Source: DASVTR01 sp036387475 (GTDB lineage: Bacteria > Acidobacteriota > Blastocatellia > Pyrinomonadales > Pyrinomonadaceae). Taken from it: a stretch of 64,000 nucleotides of DNA. The stretch covers positions 62,001 through 126,000 of the forward strand of contig DASVTR010000003.1 in assembly GCA_036387475.1 (NCBI GenBank), given 5' to 3'. Below the pieces are notes generated by a model. It ran no database searches, was not told the origin of the DNA, and was given only the letters and a program-made list of their open reading frames with translations. The position numbers were made by a program, and so were the translations under genes. Each line of letters begins with the position of its first letter. Positions within the stretch are counted from its first letter, which is position 1. Below are positions 35,578 to 43,173 of the stretch, one piece after another.

Positions 35578-35732
35578 AAAGAAAGATGAAGATGGAAACA
35601 TTCTCACGCCAAGACGCAAAGACGCCAGGACAAGCACGCAGGGTAATTGAGCATTCAATGCTTTTGCGACTTTGCGACTTTGCGTGAAAAATTGTTTTGT
35701 TTGTATTGAAGTAGTTTCGGAGGTAGTTGGAA
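35578..35732. repeat. Intergenic imperfect inverted repeat of CGCAAAGACG words
   Basis: Left arm 35602-35626 (ACGCCAAGACGCAAAGACG) faces right arm 35664-35688 (GCGACTTTGCGACTTTGCG); pairing is imperfect. It lies between the sugar transferase and export genes. AGG-rich ribosome site at 35719-35723 belongs to the next gene. Confidence 0.6.
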
Positions 35733-36647
35733 ATGAAGATGAAAATTATGCTGTTGGCAATCACGCTCGCGCTTTCGTGCAGCACAATGGCGTTGGCGCA
35801 GGAGTCGTCGCCCGACGAGCAGGAAGCGCCCGCGCAGCAGAAGAAGGGCATCATGTCCAAAATCTTCGGGCAGGACGCGAAGGCAAAGAAGGGCGAGCAG
35901 AAGACGACTGAGGCGAAGACCAGCGAGGCGAAGAAAGCGACCGTTCCGGCAGAGCGCCTTGAGCCTGACGATGCCAATTCGATGCCGGGGGACGTTCCCG
36001 CCGAGACGCAGGCCAACCGCCGCGAGATGATGTCGGAAGAGGAAGCGACCATCGCGCCTTACTACAACAACTTCTTTTCCACTTACCGCCTCGGCCCGGA
36101 AGACGTGATCTCCGTCACGGTCTTTAATCACGAGCGCTATTCGCGTGCGAACATCACGATTCCGCCCAACGGGCGCATCTCGCTGGCGCTGATTCCCGGC
36201 GGCGTTCTGGTCAACGGCAAGACGGTCGAAGAGGTTGCTGAGGTCATCCGCCAGCGTTATGACGAGTACATCATCGACCCGAAGGTTGATGTCTCGCTCG
36301 ACAAGGCTGTCTCCTACCGCTACAGCATCATCGGCGATGTCGCGCAGCCGGGCATCAAATTGTTGTCGCGACGCCTGACGGTGCGCGAAGCGCTGGCCGA
36401 AGCGGGCGGCGTCCTCAACACAGGGGATTCAAGCAAGGTCGCCATCCTGCGCCGGATGGGCGACGGCAAACTGATAACGATTCACGTCAACGTCAAGAAA
36501 ATCCTGCAAGGGAAAATTGCCGACGACAAGTATCTAGCGCCCGGCGATCAAGTGGTCGTCCCCGGCAACACCTTCAAGAAGATAAAGCAGGTGATGGACA
36601 TGCTGCCCGTCATCAGCTTCGCGCGCATCTTCACCGGAGGATGGTAG
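35733..36647 (+). CDS. Polysaccharide export protein, Wza/SLBB type
   Basis: A 304-residue secreted protein: Sec signal (ending ALAQ), an extended charged, Lys/Glu-rich segment (~30-85), then the polysaccharide-export domain starting YRLGPEDVISVTVFNHERYS, and SLBB segments (YSIIGDVAQPGIKLLSRRLTVREALAEAGGV and YLAPGDQVVVPG). It is the outer-membrane/periplasmic channel part for EPS export. It lacks a lipobox Cys in the canonical place (LSCSTMALA is not a clear lipobox). ATG 35733 is 9 nt from GGAGG. Confidence 0.9.
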   Translation: MKMKIMLLAITLALSCSTMALAQESSPDEQEAPAQQKKGIMSKIFGQDAKAKKGEQKTTEAKTSEAKKATVPAERLEPDDANSMPGDVPAETQANRREMMSEEEATIAPYYNNFFSTYRLGPEDVISVTVFNHERYSRANITIPPNGRISLALIPGGVLVNGKTVEEVAEVIRQRYDEYIIDPKVDVSLDKAVSYRYSIIGDVAQPGIKLLSRRLTVREALAEAGGVLNTGDSSKVAILRRMGDGKLITIHVNVKKILQGKIADDKYLAPGDQVVVPGNTFKKIKQVMDMLPVISFARIFTGGW

Positions 36648-36656
36648 ACGGCAAGT

Positions 36657-37739
36657 ATGAACGATGAACGCGGAACGATGAACGACCGATGGAAGACGCA
36701 TGAATCGTCTTTCATTCCGCGTTCATCGTTCCGCGTTCATCGTTTATTTTTACTGCTGTTGCTCGTCTCTGCGATTAACGCGAGCGCGCAGGGTGCTTGG
36801 CGGCAGCAGCGTTCGGGAACAATGGCCTGGCTGCACGCAGTCTATTTTCTTGACGCGCAGAAGGGGTGGGCGGTGGGCGGCAACGGCGCTTTGCTGGCGA
36901 CCGTTGACGGCGGCGCGACGTGGCGCATGCAGCGCCGCCCGACAGAGGATTCCGTGCGCGACGTTTATTTTTCGGATGAGCAGAACGGCTGGCTGGTCTG
37001 CGAGCGTTCCATCTACCAACTGACGACGAAGGACGACCCGCGCACTTACCTGATGAGCACTGCAAACGGCGGCGCAAACTGGAAACGCGTGAACGTGAGC
37101 GGCATTGACGCGGACGCGCGGCTTGTCCGCGCACTCTTCGCGGGAGACGGTCGCGGCTGGGCCTTCGGCGAGGCCGGGGCGCTCTTTACGACCCGCGATC
37201 ATGGCGCGACGTGGGCCAGACAGCGCGTGCCGACGCCCTACCTGCTGCTCGGCGGCGCGTTTCTAGACTCGGAGCGGGGCTGGCTGGTCGGCGCAAACGC
37301 GACCGTCCTGCAAACCGCCGACGGCGGCGAGACGTGGCGCGCGGGCACTGTCGCCGCCGGGGCGCGCGTGCGCTTTAACGCCGTCTCCTTTGTTGATGCG
37401 CGGCGCGGTTGGGCCGTCGGCGCTGAGGGGCGCATCTTCGCCACGCGCGACGGCGGACGCAACTGGCGCGCGCAAGTCTCAAACACAAAGGCAGATTTGC
37501 TCGACGTGAAATTCGTCAACGACACGGAAGGCTGGGCCTGCGGCGCTGAAGGAACGCTGCTTCACACAAAGGACGGCGGCGCTTATTGGACAATCGAGCA
37601 GAGCGGCACGAAGCATCCGCTCGAACGCCTGCACTTCACAGACAACACGCGCGGCTGGGCCGTCGGCTTCGGCGGCACAATCATCGCTTACAACGCCAAC
37701 ACCCCGGCCCGTGCGCCGGAATTAAGAAGGCAAAAGTAA
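36657..37739 (+). CDS. YCF48/BNR-repeat secreted protein
   Basis: A 360-residue protein with YCF48-like beta-propeller repeats: AVYFLDAQKGWAVGGNG, DVYFSDEQNGWLVC, AFLDSERGWLVGAN, FVDARRGWAVGAEG, FVNDTEGWACGAEG, FTDNTRGWAVGFGG, each followed by TxDGGxxW. A hydrophobic signal (LFLLLLLVSAINASAQ) is preceded by ~30 residues that the inverted repeat encodes; ATG 36657 or 36675 are the only in-frame ATG starts before the signal. YCF48-like proteins assist complex assembly in photosystem II; in EPS clusters the role is unknown. The final residues (ELRRQK) run into another repeat. Confidence 0.85.
   Translation: MNDERGTMNDRWKTHESSFIPRSSFRVHRLFLLLLLVSAINASAQGAWRQQRSGTMAWLHAVYFLDAQKGWAVGGNGALLATVDGGATWRMQRRPTEDSVRDVYFSDEQNGWLVCERSIYQLTTKDDPRTYLMSTANGGANWKRVNVSGIDADARLVRALFAGDGRGWAFGEAGALFTTRDHGATWARQRVPTPYLLLGGAFLDSERGWLVGANATVLQTADGGETWRAGTVAAGARVRFNAVSFVDARRGWAVGAEGRIFATRDGGRNWRAQVSNTKADLLDVKFVNDTEGWACGAEGTLLHTKDGGAYWTIEQSGTKHPLERLHFTDNTRGWAVGFGGTIIAYNANTPARAPELRRQK
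36658..36745. repeat. GAACGATGAAC-type inverted repeat, copy 3 (inside a gene start)
   Basis: Arms 36661-36684 and 36720-36743 form a perfect 24-bp inverted repeat. The element lies in the reading frame of the YCF48-like gene and supplies its in-frame ATGs. Confidence 0.85.
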
Positions 37740-37852
37740 AAAGGTAAAAGTCAGGACACAGCCTCTTACTGCGAGAGGGTCTTTCATCTTTTGAAAATCC
37801 GGCGATAGCCCGCTCCGCAAACTTTTGCCTTTTCACTTTTACCTTTTGTCTT
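37724..37852. repeat. Intergenic imperfect inverted repeat of AAAAGGTAAAAG words
   Basis: Left arm 37724-37755 (words GGCAAAAGTAAAAAGG) faces right arm 37818-37852 (CTTTTGCCTTTTCAC), with a small inner hairpin (CCTCTT...GAGAGG). It lies between the YCF48-like and TPR genes and covers the tail of the former. Confidence 0.65.
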
Positions 37853-37882
37853 AAAGTTTTTGCCTTATCTCTGGAGGAAACG

Positions 37883-39508
37883 ATGCGAGATAAAGAAGTA
37901 ATCTCGAATAGCTCGGCGGCTGGCGCGTGCCGTGCGCTCGGTTGTGTGGCGAGCTTGACGCTGGCTCTTGTGTTGTGCGCAGGCAGCGTGTGCGCGCAGA
38001 AGGAGAGCACCAAGACACGCGCGCGTCGCGTCGCTGCCAGCGATTCCTCCGTGAAAAAGGATGACGCTGAAGCGATTGCCAGTACGGACGCAACTGCTCC
38101 GGCTAGCGCTGCAAAGGCGGCGGGCGAAGCCAGTATGGAAGAAGAGCCGCCTGCTCTTGATGAGGAAGCTGACAAGGGTGATCGCCTGAGCACGCTGCGC
38201 GCTCAGATTAAGCACGCGAAGACCGAAGGCCAACGCGCGCGTTTGCAGCGCACGCTGGTCGATTATCTCGTCGCGCTTAATCAAAAGGGAGAAGCGATTG
38301 AGCAGTTGCAATTGATGTTGAGAGAAGAGCGATTCGACCCCGTAGGCTTCTACAACATCGGCAACGCGCTAGCGCGTCTTGGCGACACAGACACGGCGAT
38401 TGAAGCTTATCGCAAAGCGATTGAGCAACGGCAGGGCCACTACGCGCGTGCCCTTAATAATCTGGGCGTCGTGCTGATGCGACAGGGACGCTGGGAGGAA
38501 GCGCAGGAGGCTCTCACGTCTGCGCTCAGGCAAGAGGCTTTCCGTTACGCGGAGGCGAGCTACAATCTGGGACGCCTGCACAGCTTACGCGGCGAAGCAG
38601 ACCTGGCGATACGGGAATGGAATCGCGCGCTCTCCCTGCAGCCGGATCATGCAGATGCCGCGCTCGCGCTGGCGCGCGCACTTGCTGAAGACGGCAACCC
38701 GCAACGCGCCATTGCGATCATCGACGCCTTCAACAAGCGACACGGCACGAATCAAGAGCTATCGGAGGCGAGGCGCGAAATTCTGTACGGCGCTGAAGCG
38801 GACGATGCGGAAGCAGCAGTGGAAATGAAAACCGCTGCTACTGCGAACTCCAGGACTGCTTCGAGCGACGCTCCAATCATGGTCAACACTAAAGCGACTC
38901 GCAGCACGAGTACGCCGAAAGCTAATGCTTCTGAAAGAAGCGAGCGCTCGGCTGCGTCTTCATCTTTGCGCTCTTTGACGGTTGACCGCGAGACTTACGA
39001 ATTGCTCGAACGCGCTCGCGCCGCACGCGAGGCGGGAGATAAAGAAGAAGCCGTTAACTTTTATAATCGTGCGCTGATGCGGCGCGGCGGCTTTTTACCG
39101 CCCGCCAATCTTGAGATTAGTTTTGTGCTGGCGGGCCTCGGTCGCCATGAAGAAGCGATAGCGAGTCTGCAAAAGCTGGTTGCGAGAGAGGGCGCGCGTT
39201 ATCCGATTGCGTATTACCATCTGGGCAGACGGTACGAAGCTCTGGGGCAGTTAAGCGCGGCGGCTGATGCGTATGGCCGCGCGGCTTTCGCCTATGGCGA
39301 AAGAGAGCCGCAGTTTTTGCTCGACGTCAGCCGCGTGCGTGAGAAGGAAGGAAACCTGCAAGCTGCGCTTGGCGCGTTGGAAGAGTATGCGCGCATCAGC
39401 GAGCGGCGCGGACGCACGCCCGAATGGATAGCGGGGCGCATCGCAGAGCTACGGCAGAAGCAAACGCGCACGACCGCGCAGCCGCAAGCGACAGCGCCGA
39501 AGCCTTAA
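37883..39508 (+). CDS. Secreted TPR protein at the end of the EPS island
   Basis: A 541-residue protein with a Sec signal (LTLALVLCAGSVCAQ), a low-complexity acidic linker (~45-100), TPR repeats at ~105-280 (VGFYNIGNALARLGDTDTAIEAYRKAIEQ and others), a Ser/Thr-rich linker (~305-360), and a second TPR set to ~525. ATG 37883 follows GGAGG. No enzyme domain. Probably a periplasmic scaffold linked to EPS or surface assembly; function otherwise unknown. Confidence 0.78.
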   Translation: MRDKEVISNSSAAGACRALGCVASLTLALVLCAGSVCAQKESTKTRARRVAASDSSVKKDDAEAIASTDATAPASAAKAAGEASMEEEPPALDEEADKGDRLSTLRAQIKHAKTEGQRARLQRTLVDYLVALNQKGEAIEQLQLMLREERFDPVGFYNIGNALARLGDTDTAIEAYRKAIEQRQGHYARALNNLGVVLMRQGRWEEAQEALTSALRQEAFRYAEASYNLGRLHSLRGEADLAIREWNRALSLQPDHADAALALARALAEDGNPQRAIAIIDAFNKRHGTNQELSEARREILYGAEADDAEAAVEMKTAATANSRTASSDAPIMVNTKATRSTSTPKANASERSERSAASSSLRSLTVDRETYELLERARAAREAGDKEEAVNFYNRALMRRGGFLPPANLEISFVLAGLGRHEEAIASLQKLVAREGARYPIAYYHLGRRYEALGQLSAAADAYGRAAFAYGEREPQFLLDVSRVREKEGNLQAALGALEEYARISERRGRTPEWIAGRIAELRQKQTRTTAQPQATAPKP

Positions 39509-39524
39509 AGGCTGATTGCCGAAA

Positions 39525-40370
39525 ATGACATCCACTGATGAGAACCGACGTTCCTCGCAATACCTGCACGGAACAGACCCCGTTGAGCAGCGTCGTCTCT
39601 CGCTTCTCAACGACATTCTGAATGAAAACAGCCTGCGCGAGCTTAACCTGCGCGGCAGTGAAAGTATCTTGGACGTAGGCTGCGGGCTGGCGCAGTTCAC
39701 GCGTGCGATGGCGCGCGCGGCGGGGCCGGGCGCACGCGTCGTCGGCGTCGAGCGAGAGGCTGAACAATTGGCGGAAGCGAGACGGCAGGCCGCAGCTTCC
39801 GGCGAGGAACATTTAATCGAGTTGCGAGAGGGAGACGCGCTTGCGCTTCCGCTTGAAGATGAAGAGTGGGGAACGTTTGACTTGGCCCACACGCGCTTTC
39901 TGCTGGAACACATTCCAGACCCTTTAGCGGTGGTGCGACAGATGGTGCGGGCGGTGCGCGTGGGCGGTCGCGTCATCCTCGAAGACGATAATCATGACGT
40001 GATGCGTTTCTGGCCTGAGCCGCCCGGCGTGATGGCGCTGTGGCAGGCTTACACGCACACTTACGAACAACTCGGCAACGACCCTTATGTCGGCCACAAG
40101 CTCGTCTCGCTGCTCTACGAAGCGGGGACAGTTCCCGTTCGCAATACCTGGGTTTTCTTTGGCAGTTGCGGCACTCATCCACACTTTCATCTCTACATCG
40201 AAAACATCATCGGCGTCTTTGAAGGCGCGCGAGAGTTAATGCTCAGCGCAGGCTCGCTTGACCCCGCCAGCTTTGACGGCGGAGTGCGCGCGCTACGCGA
40301 ATGGGCCAACAGGCCCGACGCAGCGATATGGTTCGCCATCTCATGGGCGGAAGGGCGTAAGGAAAAGTAA
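39525..40370 (+). CDS. Class I SAM-dependent methyltransferase
   Basis: A 281-residue protein with the class I methyltransferase core: motif I ILDVGCGLAQFTRAMA, motif II VGVEREAEQLAEAR (acidic E at the end of beta-2), EGDALALPLEDEEWGTFDLAHTRFLLEHIPDP, and GGRVILEDDN. ATG 39525 is chosen over TTG 39516. The substrate is not recognisable. It sits just after the EPS island and could act on lipid, quinone or sugar targets; context does not decide. Confidence 0.83.
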   Translation: MTSTDENRRSSQYLHGTDPVEQRRLSLLNDILNENSLRELNLRGSESILDVGCGLAQFTRAMARAAGPGARVVGVEREAEQLAEARRQAAASGEEHLIELREGDALALPLEDEEWGTFDLAHTRFLLEHIPDPLAVVRQMVRAVRVGGRVILEDDNHDVMRFWPEPPGVMALWQAYTHTYEQLGNDPYVGHKLVSLLYEAGTVPVRNTWVFFGSCGTHPHFHLYIENIIGVFEGARELMLSAGSLDPASFDGGVRALREWANRPDAAIWFAISWAEGRKEK

Positions 40371-40374
40371 AGAT

Positions 40375-40453
40375 AGTCCAAAGTCCAATGTCCAAAGTCT
40401 AAAGTCAAGATGATGAGTCTTGACTTTAGACTTTGGACATTGGACTTTGGACT
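40375..40453. repeat. Perfect inverted repeat, 36-bp arms, 7-nt loop
   Basis: Arms 40375-40410 and 40418-40453 are exact complements by hand check. They are built of AAAGTCCA/AAGTCTA words. It lies between the methyltransferase and the M13 peptidase genes. No clear T-run follows on either side, so it is more than a standard terminator, though a terminator role is possible. Confidence 0.85.
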
Positions 40454-40519
40454 TGTTAAGATACGGCTTCGTCTCCAATACATTTCAATTCAATTTAAGC
40501 TTCGGTGAGGATTCCTGTG

Positions 40520-42625
40520 ATGAGCTTGCTCAGTCGCCGTCTCTGTGTAGTCGTGTTGTCCTCGTTTGTGGTGTTGGCGCTGATTGCGCGTGTGGATGGG
40601 CCGAGCCATGCTTCGGTCGCGGAAAACGAGATTGATTCTTCGGCGCTCTTTGTTGACGCGCAGCAAAAGGGGCGCGCTCTTGACCCTGCCAATCTGGATA
40701 AGACTGTGAGCGCGTGCGTGGATTTCAACGCCTACGCCAACGGCGGTTGGATTGCGAAGAATCCTATCCCGGCAGCCTTCCCGCGCTGGGGCCGCTTTAA
40801 CCAGTTGAGCGAGCAGAATTCGGAACGGCTGCGCGAGATTCTGGACGCGGCGGCGGCCAATCACAGCGCCGCGAAGGGAACGAACGAGCGCAAGATTGGC
40901 GACTACTACGGAAGCTGCATGGACGAGGCGAAGATAGAAGCCGAAGGAGCGAAGCCGCTGCAACCGGAGTTTGAGCGCATCGAAAATCTCAAAGACCTGC
41001 GCGCTCTGTCAACGCTCGTCGCGCGCTTTCACCTGAACGGCGTGGGCGGCCTCTTCAATTTTGGAGCGGCGCAGGATTTCAAGAACAGCACGCAGGTCAT
41101 CGCCAACGCTAGTCAGGGCGGCTTGAGTTTGCCAGACCGCGATTACTACACGAAGACAGATGAGAAGTCCAAACAGATTCGCGACGAGTACGTTAAGCAC
41201 GGCGCAAAGATGTTCGAGTTGTTGGGCGAGACACCTGAGAAGGCCGCTGCCTCTGCGCAGACCGTGTTGAAGATAGAGACGAAACTGGCCGAAAGCTCCA
41301 TGACGCGCGTTGACCGCCGCGACCCGAATAAGATTTATCACAAGATGACGCTGGCCGAGGCCAAAGCGCTCGCGCCGCATTTCGGTTGGGACGAATACTT
41401 TCAGGGCATAGGCTTGCGCGGCACGCCGGACATCAACGTCGGGCAGCCTGAGTTCTTCAAGGCTCTGGATCAGCACTTGACGGCGATTCCGCTGGCAGAC
41501 TGGAAGACCTACCTGCGTTGGCGCGTCGTTGATTCGGGCGCGTCGTCGCTCTCCGCGAAGTTCGTGGAGGAGGATTTTAATTTCAAGGGCAGGATTCTGA
41601 CTGGAACGAAGGAGAACCTTCCGCGTTGGAAACGCTGTGTGCAGAGCACAGACCGCGCTCTTGGCGAGGCTGTGGGCCAAGTTTACGTGCAGAAGAATTT
41701 TCCGCCCGCGGCGAAAGAGCGGATGATGACGTTGGTCAAGAATCTGATTGCGGCTTTGCGTGAAGACATAGGCACGCTTAGTTGGATGAGTCAGGCGACG
41801 CGCCAGCAGGCGACCGCAAAGCTCGAAGCTTTCGCGCGCAAGATTGGCTATCCCGAAACCTGGCGCGATTACTCTAAGCTCGTCGTTGACCGTGATTCTT
41901 TCGTCAACAACGCGATGCGCGCACGCGCCTTCGAGGTCAATCGCGTTTTGAACAAGATAGGCAAGCCCGTTGACCGTACGGAGTGGGCCATGACGCCGCC
42001 GACCGTCAACGCTTACTACAATCCTTCGATGAACGAGATAGTCTTTCCGGCTGGCATCCTGCAAGCGCCCTTCTTCGATGCGAGCGCCGACGATGCCGTT
42101 AACTACGGAGCCATCGGCGCGGTCATCGGCCACGAGATGACACACGGCTTCGACGACCAGGGCGCGCAGTTTGACGCCGAAGGCAACCTGAAGAACTGGT
42201 GGACGGACGCGGACAGCAAGAATTTCAAAGAGCGCACGGAATGTATCGTCAAGCAGTTTGACGCGTACGTCGTCGACCCGAAAGACAACCTGCGGCAGAA
42301 CGGCAAGCTGGTCGTCGGCGAAGCCGTGGCAGACCTCGGCGGCCTGACCATAGCCTACGCAGCCTTTCAGAAATCTATGGAAGGCAAGCGCCCCGCCTCA
42401 ATTGACGGCTTTACGCCAGAGCAGCGTTTCTTCCTGGGCTTCGCGCAGGTCTGGGCGGGCAGCGCGCGGCCCGAATTCGAGCGCCTGCAAACGCTGACAG
42501 ACCCGCACCCGCTCCCGCGCTTCCGCGTCAACGGCACAGTCTCCAACATGCCGCAGTTCGCGCAAGCCTTCAATTGTAAACCGGGCGACCCGATGGTGCG
42601 CGCCGACCGCTGCCAGATTTGGTAA
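40520..42625 (+). CDS. M13-family (neprilysin-like) metallopeptidase
   Basis: A 701-residue secreted peptidase: hydrophobic leader (LCVVVLSSFVVLALIARV), then the M13 N-terminal domain from ACVDFNAYANGGWI. The zinc motif is HEMTH (H538, E539, H542) in VIGHEMTHGFDDQGAQFD. The third ligand is likely in GEAVADLGGL (about 600), and NAYYNPSMNEIVFPAGIL precedes. It ends CKPGDPMVRADRCQIW, the usual M13 tail. Such enzymes cleave short peptides outside the cytoplasm. ATG 40520 is preferred to GTG 40505. A terminator follows. Confidence 0.94.
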   Translation: MSLLSRRLCVVVLSSFVVLALIARVDGPSHASVAENEIDSSALFVDAQQKGRALDPANLDKTVSACVDFNAYANGGWIAKNPIPAAFPRWGRFNQLSEQNSERLREILDAAAANHSAAKGTNERKIGDYYGSCMDEAKIEAEGAKPLQPEFERIENLKDLRALSTLVARFHLNGVGGLFNFGAAQDFKNSTQVIANASQGGLSLPDRDYYTKTDEKSKQIRDEYVKHGAKMFELLGETPEKAAASAQTVLKIETKLAESSMTRVDRRDPNKIYHKMTLAEAKALAPHFGWDEYFQGIGLRGTPDINVGQPEFFKALDQHLTAIPLADWKTYLRWRVVDSGASSLSAKFVEEDFNFKGRILTGTKENLPRWKRCVQSTDRALGEAVGQVYVQKNFPPAAKERMMTLVKNLIAALREDIGTLSWMSQATRQQATAKLEAFARKIGYPETWRDYSKLVVDRDSFVNNAMRARAFEVNRVLNKIGKPVDRTEWAMTPPTVNAYYNPSMNEIVFPAGILQAPFFDASADDAVNYGAIGAVIGHEMTHGFDDQGAQFDAEGNLKNWWTDADSKNFKERTECIVKQFDAYVVDPKDNLRQNGKLVVGEAVADLGGLTIAYAAFQKSMEGKRPASIDGFTPEQRFFLGFAQVWAGSARPEFERLQTLTDPHPLPRFRVNGTVSNMPQFAQAFNCKPGDPMVRADRCQIW

Positions 42626-42668
42626 GCGCACGGCTTTGAGTTTGAAGTTCAAAGCAACGCTGTTCACT

Positions 42669-42707
42669 AAAACAACAGGGCTGCTTGAAGGGCGGCCCTG
42701 TTGTTTT
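42669..42707 (+). terminator. Intrinsic terminator after the M13 peptidase
   Basis: Stem AAAACAACAGGGC (42669-42681) and complement (42695-42707), with GC-rich top and a TTGTTTTATA end. It lies ~45 bp after the peptidase stop. Confidence 0.8.
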
Positions 42708-42799
42708 ATACGATATTTGGTACGCTTCCACGCACTACGCGCCTTCGCACGGCGGCGATTTAACCAACGTCGGTAGCTTCTACTCCTCCGAAGCCTCTT

Positions 42800-42826
42800 C
42801 CGCCCTGCATTTGGGTGCAGGGGCGG
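42800..42826 (-). terminator. Possible terminator of the lysS operon
   Basis: CCGCCCTGCA (42800-42809) pairs with TGCAGGGGCGG (42816-42826) around a 6-nt loop. It lies 10-36 bp after the stop at 42836, for the minus-strand pair; no T-run follows, so strength is uncertain. Confidence 0.45.
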
Positions 42827-42835
42827 GGTAGAGAA

Positions 42836-43162
42836 TCACGTCTCCGACCTACCATTGCGCGACTCCCGAACAATATCAATTAACGCGTCTAACCTTCGAT
42901 CCGTGTGAGCCTGCGCCTCCGCAAGTCGCGCCAGTGCCTCTTCTGTCCTCACCTGCGCCGCTTCCAATCTAGCGTGAGCCTCTTCCGCCCTGATTTGGGC
43001 GTCGGCAAGGGCAACGATTTTAACTTCAGTATTGGCTTGAGCCTCGCCCAGAGAATTTATCCAGCCTGGCTGTGTATTCAGACGGCTGTCTATACTTTCG
43101 ACAATGCGGGTGAGTGTCACAAACGCATTTTCAAGTCGCACCAATCTTTCTTCTGTACTCAT
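42836..43162 (-). CDS. Coiled-coil protein downstream of lysS
   Basis: A 108-residue protein. From ~30 on it is almost entirely charged heptad-like helix with AQ-rich repeats (ALADAQIRAEEAHARLEAAQVRTEEALARLAEAQAHTDRRL). ATG 43162 follows an AGAGGTG site and lies 11 bp after the lysS stop, so it is likely co-transcribed. Similar short coiled-coil proteins are common as unknowns. No function can be assigned. Confidence 0.65.
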   Translation of the reverse strand: MSTEERLVRLENAFVTLTRIVESIDSRLNTQPGWINSLGEAQANTEVKIVALADAQIRAEEAHARLEAAQVRTEEALARLAEAQAHTDRRLDALIDIVRESRNGRSET

Positions 43163-43173
43163 CGTTATCACCT

